39,180 nt of DNA from Magnetococcales bacterium. Its GTDB lineage: Bacteria > Pseudomonadota > Magnetococcia > Magnetococcales > Magnetaquicoccaceae. The notes below the pieces were generated by a model. That model ran no database searches. It saw only the letters and a list, made by a program, of their open reading frames with translations, and was not told where the DNA came from. The stretch spans positions 1 to 39,180 of the forward strand of contig JADGAB010000005.1 of NCBI GenBank assembly GCA_015232245.1. The letters run 5' to 3'. Both the position numbers and the translations under genes were made by a program. Below, in pieces: positions 22,861 through 29,728 of this stretch (the first letter of the stretch is position 1; every line of letters begins with the position of its first letter).

Positions 22861-23556
22861 GTTGAGTTGGAACATGACGGTACGTTGCCCCCGTTCCACG
22901 GAAACCCTGCGTGCCCAATTGAGGTCAATCATGAAGTCCATGACCGCCTCCGCATCCTTTGGGGCCAGCCTGGGACGCGGCAAAGAACGACCCAGTGTCC
23001 GAATCGAGAACTCCATATTCCCGGACTTCAAAGCCCAGCGCGCCACTCGCAAAGCGGCTGATTCAAGCGCATCCCCCTCGGCCATCCGTTGCACCCGCAC
23101 CGCCTCGGACAGGTGGTATTCCCCAAGCACCTTGGCCCGCTCCCAGGTGGCCAATCCCAGCTCCGATTCCTCTTCCATGAGCAGACCGGGGCGTTCCAGA
23201 AGATGAAGCACCAGGGCCGCCTTGACCGCCGCCGACACCGCCTTGCTGGCGATATCCCGCACGTCCTCCAGGTCACGGCCTTCGGCCATCTGCATTTCCA
23301 CGAGGTTGTGCCATTGCCGCCGGGATTCCCTGGCCTCGGGGGAGAGTTTCACCAGATGGCAAACGGGTTTATCGTCCTTCTCCTGGGGTTTGGTATTCAA
23401 CAGGCCCAGAATGGCTTCTTCGTAGGGCTGCAGAATGAAGTCGTTGAGGCCGAATTCGTTCATCTCCTCCAGTCGAGTGCCAACCAGCGATGGCAGCCAG
23501 ACCGGCCAGATGCGGGCCAGTGCGCCGGAGGCCCGCAGCGAGGGATGGCTTCGCAC
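22777..23556 (-). pseudogene. C-terminal remnant of DUF3987 phage primase/helicase-type protein
   Basis: About 240 residues match the end of DUF3987 proteins: GALARIWPVWLPSLVGTRL (the conserved LAR...WP.S..GTR motif), LVKLSPEARESRRQWHN, a helical ALVLHLLERPGLL, and a winged-helix tail (RTLGRSLPRPRLAPKDAEAVM). Full-length members are several hundred residues longer and carry the ATPase part upstream. Here the upstream DNA is the helicase gene in another frame, and the first possible start (GTG 23556) has no ribosome site. The simplest reading is a deletion joining helicase and primase genes. The last residues come from the repeat arm. Confidence 0.7.
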
Positions 23557-24698
23557 TCAGGGCATTGTTTGGTGGGAGCCTCTCCAGTGCCGTCGCTGCC
23601 ATCCAGGTCCACATCCTGCTCCAACGAGCCGTGCAGCAAGGTGGAAATGCCGAAGTCCAGGACGATGCAATCGGTCTTGATGACGCCGGGGTGTTCGTTG
23701 GGGTCGACCGTGCGCAGCCCCCGACCCACCATCTGGATCAGGGTGGATTTGTAGGAACTGGGGCGCAGCAACACCACGCAGGAGGTGGGAGGATGGTCCC
23801 ATCCCTCGGTGAGAACGGCGACATTGACCACCAGCCGGGCATCACCTGTTTCAAATCGTCGCAACACGGCCCGGCGCTCGCCGTCTGGCAGGTCGCCATG
23901 CACCAGAACCGCGTTGTCCCCGGCGACATTGAAGGCGTCGGTGACATTACGGGCATGGTCCACGGTGGAGCAGAAGACCACGGTTTGGCGTTCCCTGGCT
24001 TTTGCCTGCCAATGGCGGATGACCGCTTCGGTGACCGGAGCCTTGTTCATGATCCGGTCCACCTCGGCCATGTCGAAGTCGTCCGCCGTGCGCTTTACTT
24101 GGCTCAGAGCCTCGCCGGTGCCGACATCGATGACGAAGGTGCGCGGTGGCACCAGGTGACCGGATCGGACCAGTTCCCCCAGACGCACCTGATCGGCCAC
24201 GTTGGAGAAAATAGGACGCAGGGCTTTGCGGTCCCCTCGGTTCGGGGTCGCAGTCACTCCGTAGATGCGGCATTCCGGATTACGCTCCCTGGCCGTGTCG
24301 ATGATCCGGCGATAGCCCGCCGCTGCCGCATGGTGGGCTTCGTCGATCACCAGCAGATCCAGAGGCGGCATGTCGTCCAGATTGCTCTGACGTGACAGGG
24401 TGGGCACCATGGCGAAGGTGGCCCGGCCACGCCATGATTTGGAGTCCGCATCCACGACGGAGATGGAGATGCCGGGATTGACCCGGCTGAATTTGGTCAC
24501 GTTCTGCCGGGTCAACTCGTCCCGATGGGCCAGGACGCAGGCCTTGCCATCCCCTTTGGCCAGCATCCGGCCTACCACGGCGGACAGCGCTATGGTTTTT
24601 CCAAAGCCGGTGCTCGCCACCGCCAGGGTGTTGCCGTGTTCGTGGAGGGCCGTCACCGACCGCTCCACGAACATCTGTTGTCTGGGCCTGAGAATCAT
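23460..24698 (-). CDS. DEAD/DEAH-box (SF2) helicase, C-terminally truncated by a deletion junction
   Basis: A replication or recombination helicase. Visible motifs are ASTGFGKT (Walker A, residues 28-35), VIDEAHH (DEAH 119-122), VTATPNRGD, the C-terminal RecA-like half with VVFCSTVDHAR and HGDLPDGERR, and motif VI QMVGRGLRTVD. The protein then enters a zinc-ribbon start (KQCPECEA) but loses the expected second Cys pair. The last about 28 residues (after CPECEA) are out-of-frame DUF3987 sequence. About 150 C-terminal residues of the usual family length seem to be missing. ATG 24698 has GGGAG 7 bases upstream; a GTG at 24719 overlaps the previous stop (GTGA). Core helicase activity could remain. 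Confidence 0.85.
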   Translation of the reverse strand: MILRPRQQMFVERSVTALHEHGNTLAVASTGFGKTIALSAVVGRMLAKGDGKACVLAHRDELTRQNVTKFSRVNPGISISVVDADSKSWRGRATFAMVPTLSRQSNLDDMPPLDLLVIDEAHHAAAAGYRRIIDTARERNPECRIYGVTATPNRGDRKALRPIFSNVADQVRLGELVRSGHLVPPRTFVIDVGTGEALSQVKRTADDFDMAEVDRIMNKAPVTEAVIRHWQAKARERQTVVFCSTVDHARNVTDAFNVAGDNAVLVHGDLPDGERRAVLRRFETGDARLVVNVAVLTEGWDHPPTSCVVLLRPSSYKSTLIQMVGRGLRTVDPNEHPGVIKTDCIVLDFGISTLLHGSLEQDVDLDGSDGTGEAPTKQCPECEAIPRCGPPAHWPASGRSGCHRWLALDWRR

Positions 24699-24715
24699 TC
24701 CCTGTCTCCCTTTGA

Positions 24716-25411
24716 TCACTGCGCCCAGGTCGGACGGGTGAAGGTGCCGCCACCGTTCTGCCCCTGGGTAGGGGTCGCCTGTTGGGTGGGAGGACGCCAG
24801 CCGTTGGCAGCGGGGACCGACGCAGCAGCGGGCTGGGAAGTGGCAGCCGGTTGGAAGCCGGTGGTCTGCTGGTATCCGGCGTGGGCCACAGGGGCTGCGG
24901 CAGGTTGGAATCCCTGGTACTCCTTCATGTCCGGGGTGACAGCAAACTTGATCACGTTTTTCGGATCTCCGTTGGCATCCTTTTCCACATCGATCTTGGC
25001 CAGAAACTCGATGCCGTCCAGGTCAACGAATCCACGAATGCGACGGGCCTCGATGGCGCGAGGCGAGGTGTCCTTGTCCGACAGACCACGGGCGGAATTG
25101 AGGATGGCCCGAATGAATGCGCGACCCATGTTGCCCCATTCCGGTCCCTTGGGGCTGTGGAGACCGATAAGGCTCCAGACCTTGCGCTTGGTATATTCCC
25201 CCGCCAGGATGACAAACTCACAGCTCAAATAAACCGATTCGCCTTCCTTCGAGAGAGTGGCATAGCCACCGGTCCAGCCCCGGCTGGGATCATCAATGCC
25301 GCCTGGCTTGATGGTCATGCGTACCGGGGCGATGCTCCCCTTGGGGATCAGATCAAAGTTGTTTTGGACGTCGGCGTCGTTATAGTCTTGCCAAGAAGTG
25401 TTCATGTTCAT
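24716..25411 (-). CDS. Phage single-stranded-DNA-binding-like protein (231 aa)
   Basis: Residues 1-160 form a beta-rich domain: SWQDYNDADVQNNFDLIPKG, ARMTIKPGG-like VRMTIKPGG, VYLSCEFVILAGEYTKRKVW and RIRGFVDLDGIEFLAKIDV. This pattern is common in early phage proteins used as SSBs (DUF669-type). The C-terminal about 70 residues are a flexible Pro/Gln/Ala tail (FQPAAAPVAHAGYQQTTGF) ending FTRPTWAQ, like the interaction tails of SSBs. AAGGAG lies 7 bases before ATG 25411. It lies between the helicase and the Sak4-like ATPase gene, which supports a recombination role. Confidence 0.65.
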   Translation of the reverse strand: MNMNTSWQDYNDADVQNNFDLIPKGSIAPVRMTIKPGGIDDPSRGWTGGYATLSKEGESVYLSCEFVILAGEYTKRKVWSLIGLHSPKGPEWGNMGRAFIRAILNSARGLSDKDTSPRAIEARRIRGFVDLDGIEFLAKIDVEKDANGDPKNVIKFAVTPDMKEYQGFQPAAAPVAHAGYQQTTGFQPAATSQPAAASVPAANGWRPPTQQATPTQGQNGGGTFTRPTWAQ

Positions 25412-25433
25412 GGTAAATCTCCTTTTGATTTCG

Positions 25434-26303
25434 TCAGTTGGAAACAGGGGTTGTGGTTTCGGCAGGTGCCGGTTGACCGTACTCAAGGCGTTCAAGGATG
25501 GGACGCACCGGGCCAGAAATTTTGGCCATGAGGCGGCCCAAATGGGGTTCTTCCACCATGGTCAAACGACCAGAGCGGTCCTTGGCTGGATAGCCCCAGG
25601 GGTTGAGGGTGGTGCAGACGAAGGCGCGATAAAGCTGACCGCTTTCGGTCGACAACTCTGTCAGGGTGACGACCTGATCAACAATGCCGGGCAGTTCCAG
25701 GCCGGTCTTTGAACCTTCCAGTTGCAGTGCGAAATAGGGACGGTTGAAGTCGTCCAGTAACTTGTTCAGGATGCCAACGAACCAGATATTTTTGTTTCTG
25801 GTGTGTTGGATGTGGGTCAACCAGCCAATCATTTCCTGACCCAACAGTCCGTAGGCCCCACGCAGATCGGGTTTACCGTTCTTTTCGCTGAATGCCTGTG
25901 GCTGGCCTTTGCACCACTGAAAGCAGAGTCGCGCCGCCACAGTGATCGAGTCGATATAAACCGTTTCATATTTGTCCAGAGCAGCAGGATCGCCGAACTG
26001 GGCCACCACAGCCTGATAATGGGCGGTGCTGTAATACTGATCGTTGCGCAAAGCCGGGTTGGGTCCGCCGATAAAAACGGAAAAATCCCTGATTTCATCC
26101 CAGGTGCGGGGGCGCAAGGTATCGCCGGGCCAGCCTTCGACTGCCAAATCACCCGCTTCCATGTCGACAAATAACGTGGTCTGCGGGTCCAAGGTCCAAA
26201 GCTGGGAGGTCTTGCCGATGCCGACCGGCCCGATGAGAACACCCTTGATGCCGTGCCGCTCGGCCATACGCTGATCGGCGGTGATGATCGGAAGTTTGCC
26301 CAT
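25434..26303 (-). CDS. Sak4-like RecA-fold ATPase (phage recombinase)
   Basis: A 289-residue P-loop protein. Walker A is IGPVGIGKTS (K31), then TTLFVDMEAGDLAVEGW, a Walker B-like VYIDSIT, and GWLTHIQHTRNKNIWFVGI. This is the layout of phage AAA/RecA-like ATPases of the Sak4 group, which work with a phage SSB in single-strand annealing or recombination. AAGGAGGTGG lies just before ATG 26303, which overlaps the previous stop (TAATG). Neighbouring SSB-like and helicase genes fit this role. A purely DNA-metabolism ATPase is the alternative. Confidence 0.75.
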   Translation of the reverse strand: MGKLPIITADQRMAERHGIKGVLIGPVGIGKTSQLWTLDPQTTLFVDMEAGDLAVEGWPGDTLRPRTWDEIRDFSVFIGGPNPALRNDQYYSTAHYQAVVAQFGDPAALDKYETVYIDSITVAARLCFQWCKGQPQAFSEKNGKPDLRGAYGLLGQEMIGWLTHIQHTRNKNIWFVGILNKLLDDFNRPYFALQLEGSKTGLELPGIVDQVVTLTELSTESGQLYRAFVCTTLNPWGYPAKDRSGRLTMVEEPHLGRLMAKISGPVRPILERLEYGQPAPAETTTPVSN

Positions 26304-26896
26304 TACGCCACCTCCTTCCGACCAAACTCTTCGACCATCCATTGGGTCACGACGAATTTGCCGAATGGTCCTTTGCATGCTGGGCGAAAATCACCGAGAC
26401 CGATCCGGGAACCAGCGGCATCCACGATTTCCCGAAACAACTTGGCCGTGATGATCCCGTCATCCAGGAGGACCGTGAACCCAAGCCGCCAATCGTGGAA
26501 ACAGGGACGATGGGAAAGAATACGTCCACCAGTTACGGGAATGCGCACGGCCCTGGTATCCACCATCCAGGCTTCTTTGTGTGCCAGGGGCAATTCAATC
26601 TCCTCAATGGAGACGCAAGCCGGAATCAGGGACGATTTCTGGGTGGTGATGAGAGATCTGCCAGCTTTGAAAAATTTTCCGGCATCAATGATGGCCCGGA
26701 ACAAATTAGGGGCAGGAACCATCGGTTCGCCGTCATGGCCGATGTAAAGCCTGCTTTCCGCGATCTCGCGAGGTGTTCCCTTGTCACCCACAATGCTCGT
26801 GCGGGTGCTGTCGGTGGCGGCCATTTGGGCCGCATCGGTGAATTTGTTGCATAGGAGAGGCGTTGTGCCTTCTATGTTGATTCCGAGTCGTTTCAT
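26303..26896 (-). CDS. Early phage protein (197 aa) with RAMP-like sequence pattern, unknown function
   Basis: A 197-residue protein starts MKRLGINIEGTTPLLCNKF. It then has PMVPAPNLFRAIIDAGKFFK, a long central beta region (VRIPVTGGRILSHRPCFHDWRL), and a glycine-rich end AAGSRIGLGDFRPACKGPFGKF. An N-terminal 'I.G.tPLL', a 'P...L..A...A' helix and a final G-rich loop recall the Cas7/RAMP layout, but similarity this short may be chance. A perfect AAGGAGG lies 7 bases before ATG 26896. The stop overlaps the Sak4-like gene start. Its partner position suggests a nucleic-acid role. Confidence 0.6.
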   Translation of the reverse strand: MKRLGINIEGTTPLLCNKFTDAAQMAATDSTRTSIVGDKGTPREIAESRLYIGHDGEPMVPAPNLFRAIIDAGKFFKAGRSLITTQKSSLIPACVSIEEIELPLAHKEAWMVDTRAVRIPVTGGRILSHRPCFHDWRLGFTVLLDDGIITAKLFREIVDAAGSRIGLGDFRPACKGPFGKFVVTQWMVEEFGRKEVA

Positions 26897-26950
26897 CAGA
26901 ATTCCTCCTTGGTGGTTGATGTCCGAAAGATCAATCAAATTTGTTAAAAT

Positions 26951-27018
26951 CCGTGCCTTACTGCGCCTTGCCGCGCCAAGCCTCGCCCGGCCCAGCCTCG
27001 CATCGCCCAGCCGTGTCG
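26951..27018. repeat. Pentanucleotide RGGCN array
   Basis: On the minus strand the sequence reads as about ten successive 5-base units of the form RGGCN (AGGCT GGGCC GGGCG AGGCT TGGCG CGGCA AGGCG), degenerating at both ends. It fills the gap between two early genes. Although an open frame passes through it (giving RLGRARLGAARR), its strict 5-base period is not codon-like. The function is unknown. Confidence 0.65.
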
Positions 27019-27041
27019 TACCAAACACGTCTGGCGTAGCC

Positions 27042-27530
27042 TTACCGCGCCAAATCAGCCTCCGTCTCGAATCGAAACGTCTGTCGGCCACGATGGACCG
27101 TCCGCGCTTCCCCGAAGGCAGCCTTGATATGGTTCGGCCACGCAGAAAATTTTCTCTCATCAACCGTATGGGTCGTTTTGCTGGTGATGTATTCTCCAGG
27201 GTCTTCGCCGCTTTTCGCGATGTGACCGGCAATGGCCTCCAGCTTTTTTTGATCCCACTTCACCTCCTTTTTCATGTCCGCGATGATCTCCAGTCCGTCC
27301 TCGTGGAACCGGATCACGCCGAACTCCTTGCCGGACTCCTGGCGAATGGCGGTGGACTGCTCGCCGAAGCGACGGGCGAAGACGCCATCGAGCAGGTCGT
27401 TGATGAGCTTGACCCGGCCCATGGCCTCGCTGGTTTCCTGTTGAAGTCGGGCCAGTTCCCGGACCGGCAAGGATGCGATGTCGCCAACGGGCATCTGTCG
27501 CAGTTGATCAAGTGTGATGGGTTGGTTCAT
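27042..27530 (-). CDS. First gene of the replication operon: early phage protein (162 aa), unknown function
   Basis: A 162-residue protein starts MNQPITLDQLRQMPVGDIAS. A helical N-terminal half (LARLQQETSEAMGRVKLINDLLDGVF) is followed by FGVIRFHEDGLEIIADMKKEVKWDQKKLEAI and a basic C-terminal part (HRGRQTFRFE). AAGGAG lies 9 bases before ATG 27530; longer frames upstream lack a ribosome site. It is the first gene after promoter element A (27703-27744), with an untranslated leader of about 170 bases. No family with known function is recognised, but genes of this type often lead phage recombination operons. Confidence 0.7.
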   Translation of the reverse strand: MNQPITLDQLRQMPVGDIASLPVRELARLQQETSEAMGRVKLINDLLDGVFARRFGEQSTAIRQESGKEFGVIRFHEDGLEIIADMKKEVKWDQKKLEAIAGHIAKSGEDPGEYITSKTTHTVDERKFSAWPNHIKAAFGEARTVHRGRQTFRFETEADLAR

Positions 27531-27702
27531 GGTGTCGTTCTCCTTTGTTTCGACTGTTCCTTGATGCCGCCACGCTTGTTGGTAAAAGAAGCCGGGGGTG
27601 GCGCCGCCCAAGGAGTTGCGGTGGGGGTATTTCCCGATTGGGTGTTGTATTGTCCCCAAGCCCCGGCTGGTTTCGTTTCATGCTGAAGTCGTCATGCTTG
27701 GC

Positions 27703-27744
27703 TCCTTACCCCTTACATACCGGCGGGATTCGGAATCTGTCGGA
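27703..27744 (-). promoter_or_regulatory. Promoter-like element A, facing the replication operon
   Basis: On the minus strand TCCGACAGATT (27744-27734), exactly 10 variable bases, then CCGGTATGTAAGGGGTA (27723-27707) and AGGAG. The same two blocks with the same spacing occur on the plus strand at 31673-31710. An A-rich tract lies just upstream, like an UP element. The second block contains the last codons and stop (VCKG-stop) of the sigma-factor gene. Read as a promoter: -35 CCGACA, 18-base spacer, -10 TATGTA. Confidence 0.75.
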
Positions 27745-28320
27745 CTTTATTTTTGCTATTTTTATCTGATTGAATTTGTTTCTTATTTTTTCGACAGCGA
27801 CGTAGAGCATATGGCGCGGGGTGCCAGTCGCGGTGGAAAGTTCGGAGATGGTCTCCTCCATCAACCTCTCGGCAAGCCACCGCAGGGATGGTGGCAACCG
27901 CGCCAACAGACGTGAAACATCCGTTTGCAAATCGATGGATTCGTGCCAAGGCAGGCCATGCGTAAACCAGGGGGATTGGCTGGAGGAGATGGTGTCGATC
28001 AACTCGCTGACCATCCCATCTCCGTCATGCACCGTTTCATGAAGGGAAATCATCTCGATGTCGCCATTGCGAACCTGGCGCAATCCCTCCAGCATGGTGG
28101 CCACATGGTTCACGACCACTCTGGCGATGAAGGTTCTGACGCCAGCTTTCGAGTCATCAAAGCGGGCGAGTCGTCGGTGCATGTCGAGCATCAGTTCCTG
28201 TTCGATGTCCTCGACATCAGCGGGGAGAAAGCCGGGACTCCTGACAAGCCGCCGGGCGTGATGACGAACGGTGCTGACCGCGTAGGGGTGAATGCCGTGG
28301 TAGTGATTGCGTGATTCCAT
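27706..28320 (-). CDS. Phage-encoded sigma-70 family (ECF-like) RNA polymerase sigma factor
   Basis: A 204-residue protein. Region 2 is visible as GFLPADVEDIEQELMLDMHRRL, then FDDSKAGVRTFIARVVVNHV. Region 4 is visible as LLARLPPSLRWLAERLMEE and the HTH-like ISELSTATGTPRHMLYVAVEKI. The linker is short and regions 1 and 3 are absent, as in ECF-type factors. The ATG at 28320 has AAAGG upstream, and a GC-rich hairpin (28346-28359) lies in the leader. Its final codons overlap promoter element A. It would redirect host RNA polymerase to phage promoters; the target elements proposed are A and B. No anti-sigma gene is obvious. Confidence 0.82.
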   Translation of the reverse strand: MESRNHYHGIHPYAVSTVRHHARRLVRSPGFLPADVEDIEQELMLDMHRRLARFDDSKAGVRTFIARVVVNHVATMLEGLRQVRNGDIEMISLHETVHDGDGMVSELIDTISSSQSPWFTHGLPWHESIDLQTDVSRLLARLPPSLRWLAERLMEETISELSTATGTPRHMLYVAVEKIRNKFNQIKIAKIKSDRFRIPPVCKG

Positions 28321-28374
28321 GGATGTCGCCTTTATCCGTAGGTGGCGGGCAAGTGCCCGAATGCCTGGATTGGC

Positions 28375-28385
28375 GACATGTCATC
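28375..28385. promoter_or_regulatory. Minor operator-like site in the sigma-factor leader
   Basis: GACATGTCATC here matches the right-centre part of the 22-bp palindrome at 28497-28518 exactly (11 bases) and includes the palindromic core GACATGTC. It lies 55 bases before the sigma-factor start codon. Confidence 0.5.
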
Positions 28386-28496
28386 GAAGGGGGGTGGCGA
28401 GGCGTGATCAGGAGACGCTCGAATCTACAAAGTTATTCAAAATCAATTTGTTATTTTTTAGATTGCCATCAAAAAAAATTGCAAAAATTTCTCCAG

Positions 28497-28518
28497 CCAG
28501 GATGACATGTCATCCTGG
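28497..28518. promoter_or_regulatory. Perfect 22-bp palindrome (operator) upstream of the sigma-factor gene
   Basis: CCAGGATGACA is followed directly by its reverse complement, a perfect 22-bp dyad. It is followed, toward the sigma gene, by an AT-rich stretch of about 75 bases (28423-28494) that could hold the promoter. This is a classic dimeric-repressor site. The LexA-like repressor or one of the two unknown proteins encoded upstream may bind it. Confidence 0.8.
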
Positions 28519-28570
28519 ACTTCATGACGGGGTATTGGGTCGGGCTGGCTGACCGCCGGAAGCGGACATG

Positions 28571-28593
28571 AAAAAGCCGGGACAATGCCCGGC
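28571..28593 (-). terminator. Intrinsic terminator after the 368-aa gene
   Basis: On the minus strand GCCGGG pairs with CCCGGC (28576-28581 with 28588-28593) around a 6-base loop, followed by TTTTT. It lies 28 bases past the stop of the 28622-29728 gene and separates the repressor-led operon from the sigma-factor gene. Confidence 0.85.
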
Positions 28594-28621
28594 GTTCAAA
28601 CCTGATGGGAATGGGTCGGTT

Positions 28622-29728
28622 TCAGCGTGATGGACGCCTGCCGGGGGAGACCAGCGCGGGCTTGTCGCTCTCCTGGAGGATTTCGAAGGCCGTGCAGTAG
28701 GCTTGTTCGTCGTCCTTCCAGGTGACAGGGCGACCGGCGATGCCGAAAAATCGCTCCAGATCGTCATTCATGCGTCGGACCTGCTGGGGAATCTGGTTGC
28801 TGGCATCCGATGAATGCCAGGAGATTTTTCCGTGGTTCCGGGCGAACGCCCAAAGCAGGGTCCATTGTACGGAAGGTTCCCGGCTTCTCCGGTTCTCCAT
28901 GCCCATGGTGGAAAAGTTGACCGTTTCGGAGACTCCCTGGCAAAAGAGCGTGGCGCGATGGCCGTCGATGAAGGAAATGCGCAGATCCCCCCAGATGGCA
29001 TCGGGAGGGGTGGGAAAACGCACCATCGGTTCTCCGGGGGCGGGTTCCGGCAGGACCATGGCGCGGAAAGCCGCCATCACATCCCTGGAAATGGCGGATG
29101 ACGTCAATTGGTTGTGACCATCGGCGACCAGCAGGTCGGCCAAGGGATGAAAGCTGGCCCGATGCTCCCGGAGCAATTCAAACGCATGCGGGGGAATGGC
29201 GTGCTGGGTGGGCGCAAGCAGAATGAATGGCACAGGGGTGGTGCGGCACAGATGAGCCACGGCATTCATCCTCTGGCCGTCGTCAAAGGCAAGGAGCAGA
29301 TAGACAGGAAACCGCTTCCCGGCAATGGGATGAAAGTCACCGACCCGGAAGGTCTCTCGCACACCGTCCACCGGCGCGAACTCCGGTTTGATGCCCAGGG
29401 CGTTGGCCACCCGAATCGCCAGTCCCTGACGGTGCAGTTCGTAAACGACGAGGTCTTCCGGCTGCAATGACACGTCATCACAATTGCGACCGCCCTCGTC
29501 GCTGCAAACCGCGACGATTCTGTCCCGCCCCAGGTCGACGATCCGCCTTGGACAACCCGTCCCGCCCGGACTGGGACAGGGGTAACTTTCCGCACGGTGG
29601 GCGGTGGGACGCAGAAGCAGCACCCCGATCTCATGATCCTCCCGCAGGAGCTGCCGCCATTCCACAGGAATCGTCGAAAGCCCCGGCACGGTTTCCAGCG
29701 CCGACCACAACCGGTTCAAAATCCGCAT
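28622..29728 (-). CDS. Unknown prophage protein with Cys-rich segment and helical C-terminus (368 aa)
   Basis: A 368-residue protein, not recognised. Around residues 50-85 a four-Cys pattern (YPCPSPGGTGCPRRIV, then AVCSDEGGRNCDD) resembles a zinc site. A central region has FPVYLLLAFDDGQRMNAVAHL and VPFILLAPTQHAIPPHAFELL. The C-terminal about 110 residues (VQWTLLWAFARNHGKISWHSS, QQVRRMNDDLERFFGI) look like a winged-helix unit. GAGG lies 6 bases before ATG 29728. It starts inside the previous gene, overlapping it by 98 bases. It is the third gene after the LexA-like repressor and ends at a terminator. A regulatory role is a guess from context. Confidence 0.7.
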   Translation of the reverse strand: MRILNRLWSALETVPGLSTIPVEWRQLLREDHEIGVLLLRPTAHRAESYPCPSPGGTGCPRRIVDLGRDRIVAVCSDEGGRNCDDVSLQPEDLVVYELHRQGLAIRVANALGIKPEFAPVDGVRETFRVGDFHPIAGKRFPVYLLLAFDDGQRMNAVAHLCRTTPVPFILLAPTQHAIPPHAFELLREHRASFHPLADLLVADGHNQLTSSAISRDVMAAFRAMVLPEPAPGEPMVRFPTPPDAIWGDLRISFIDGHRATLFCQGVSETVNFSTMGMENRRSREPSVQWTLLWAFARNHGKISWHSSDASNQIPQQVRRMNDDLERFFGIAGRPVTWKDDEQAYCTAFEILQESDKPALVSPGRRPSR

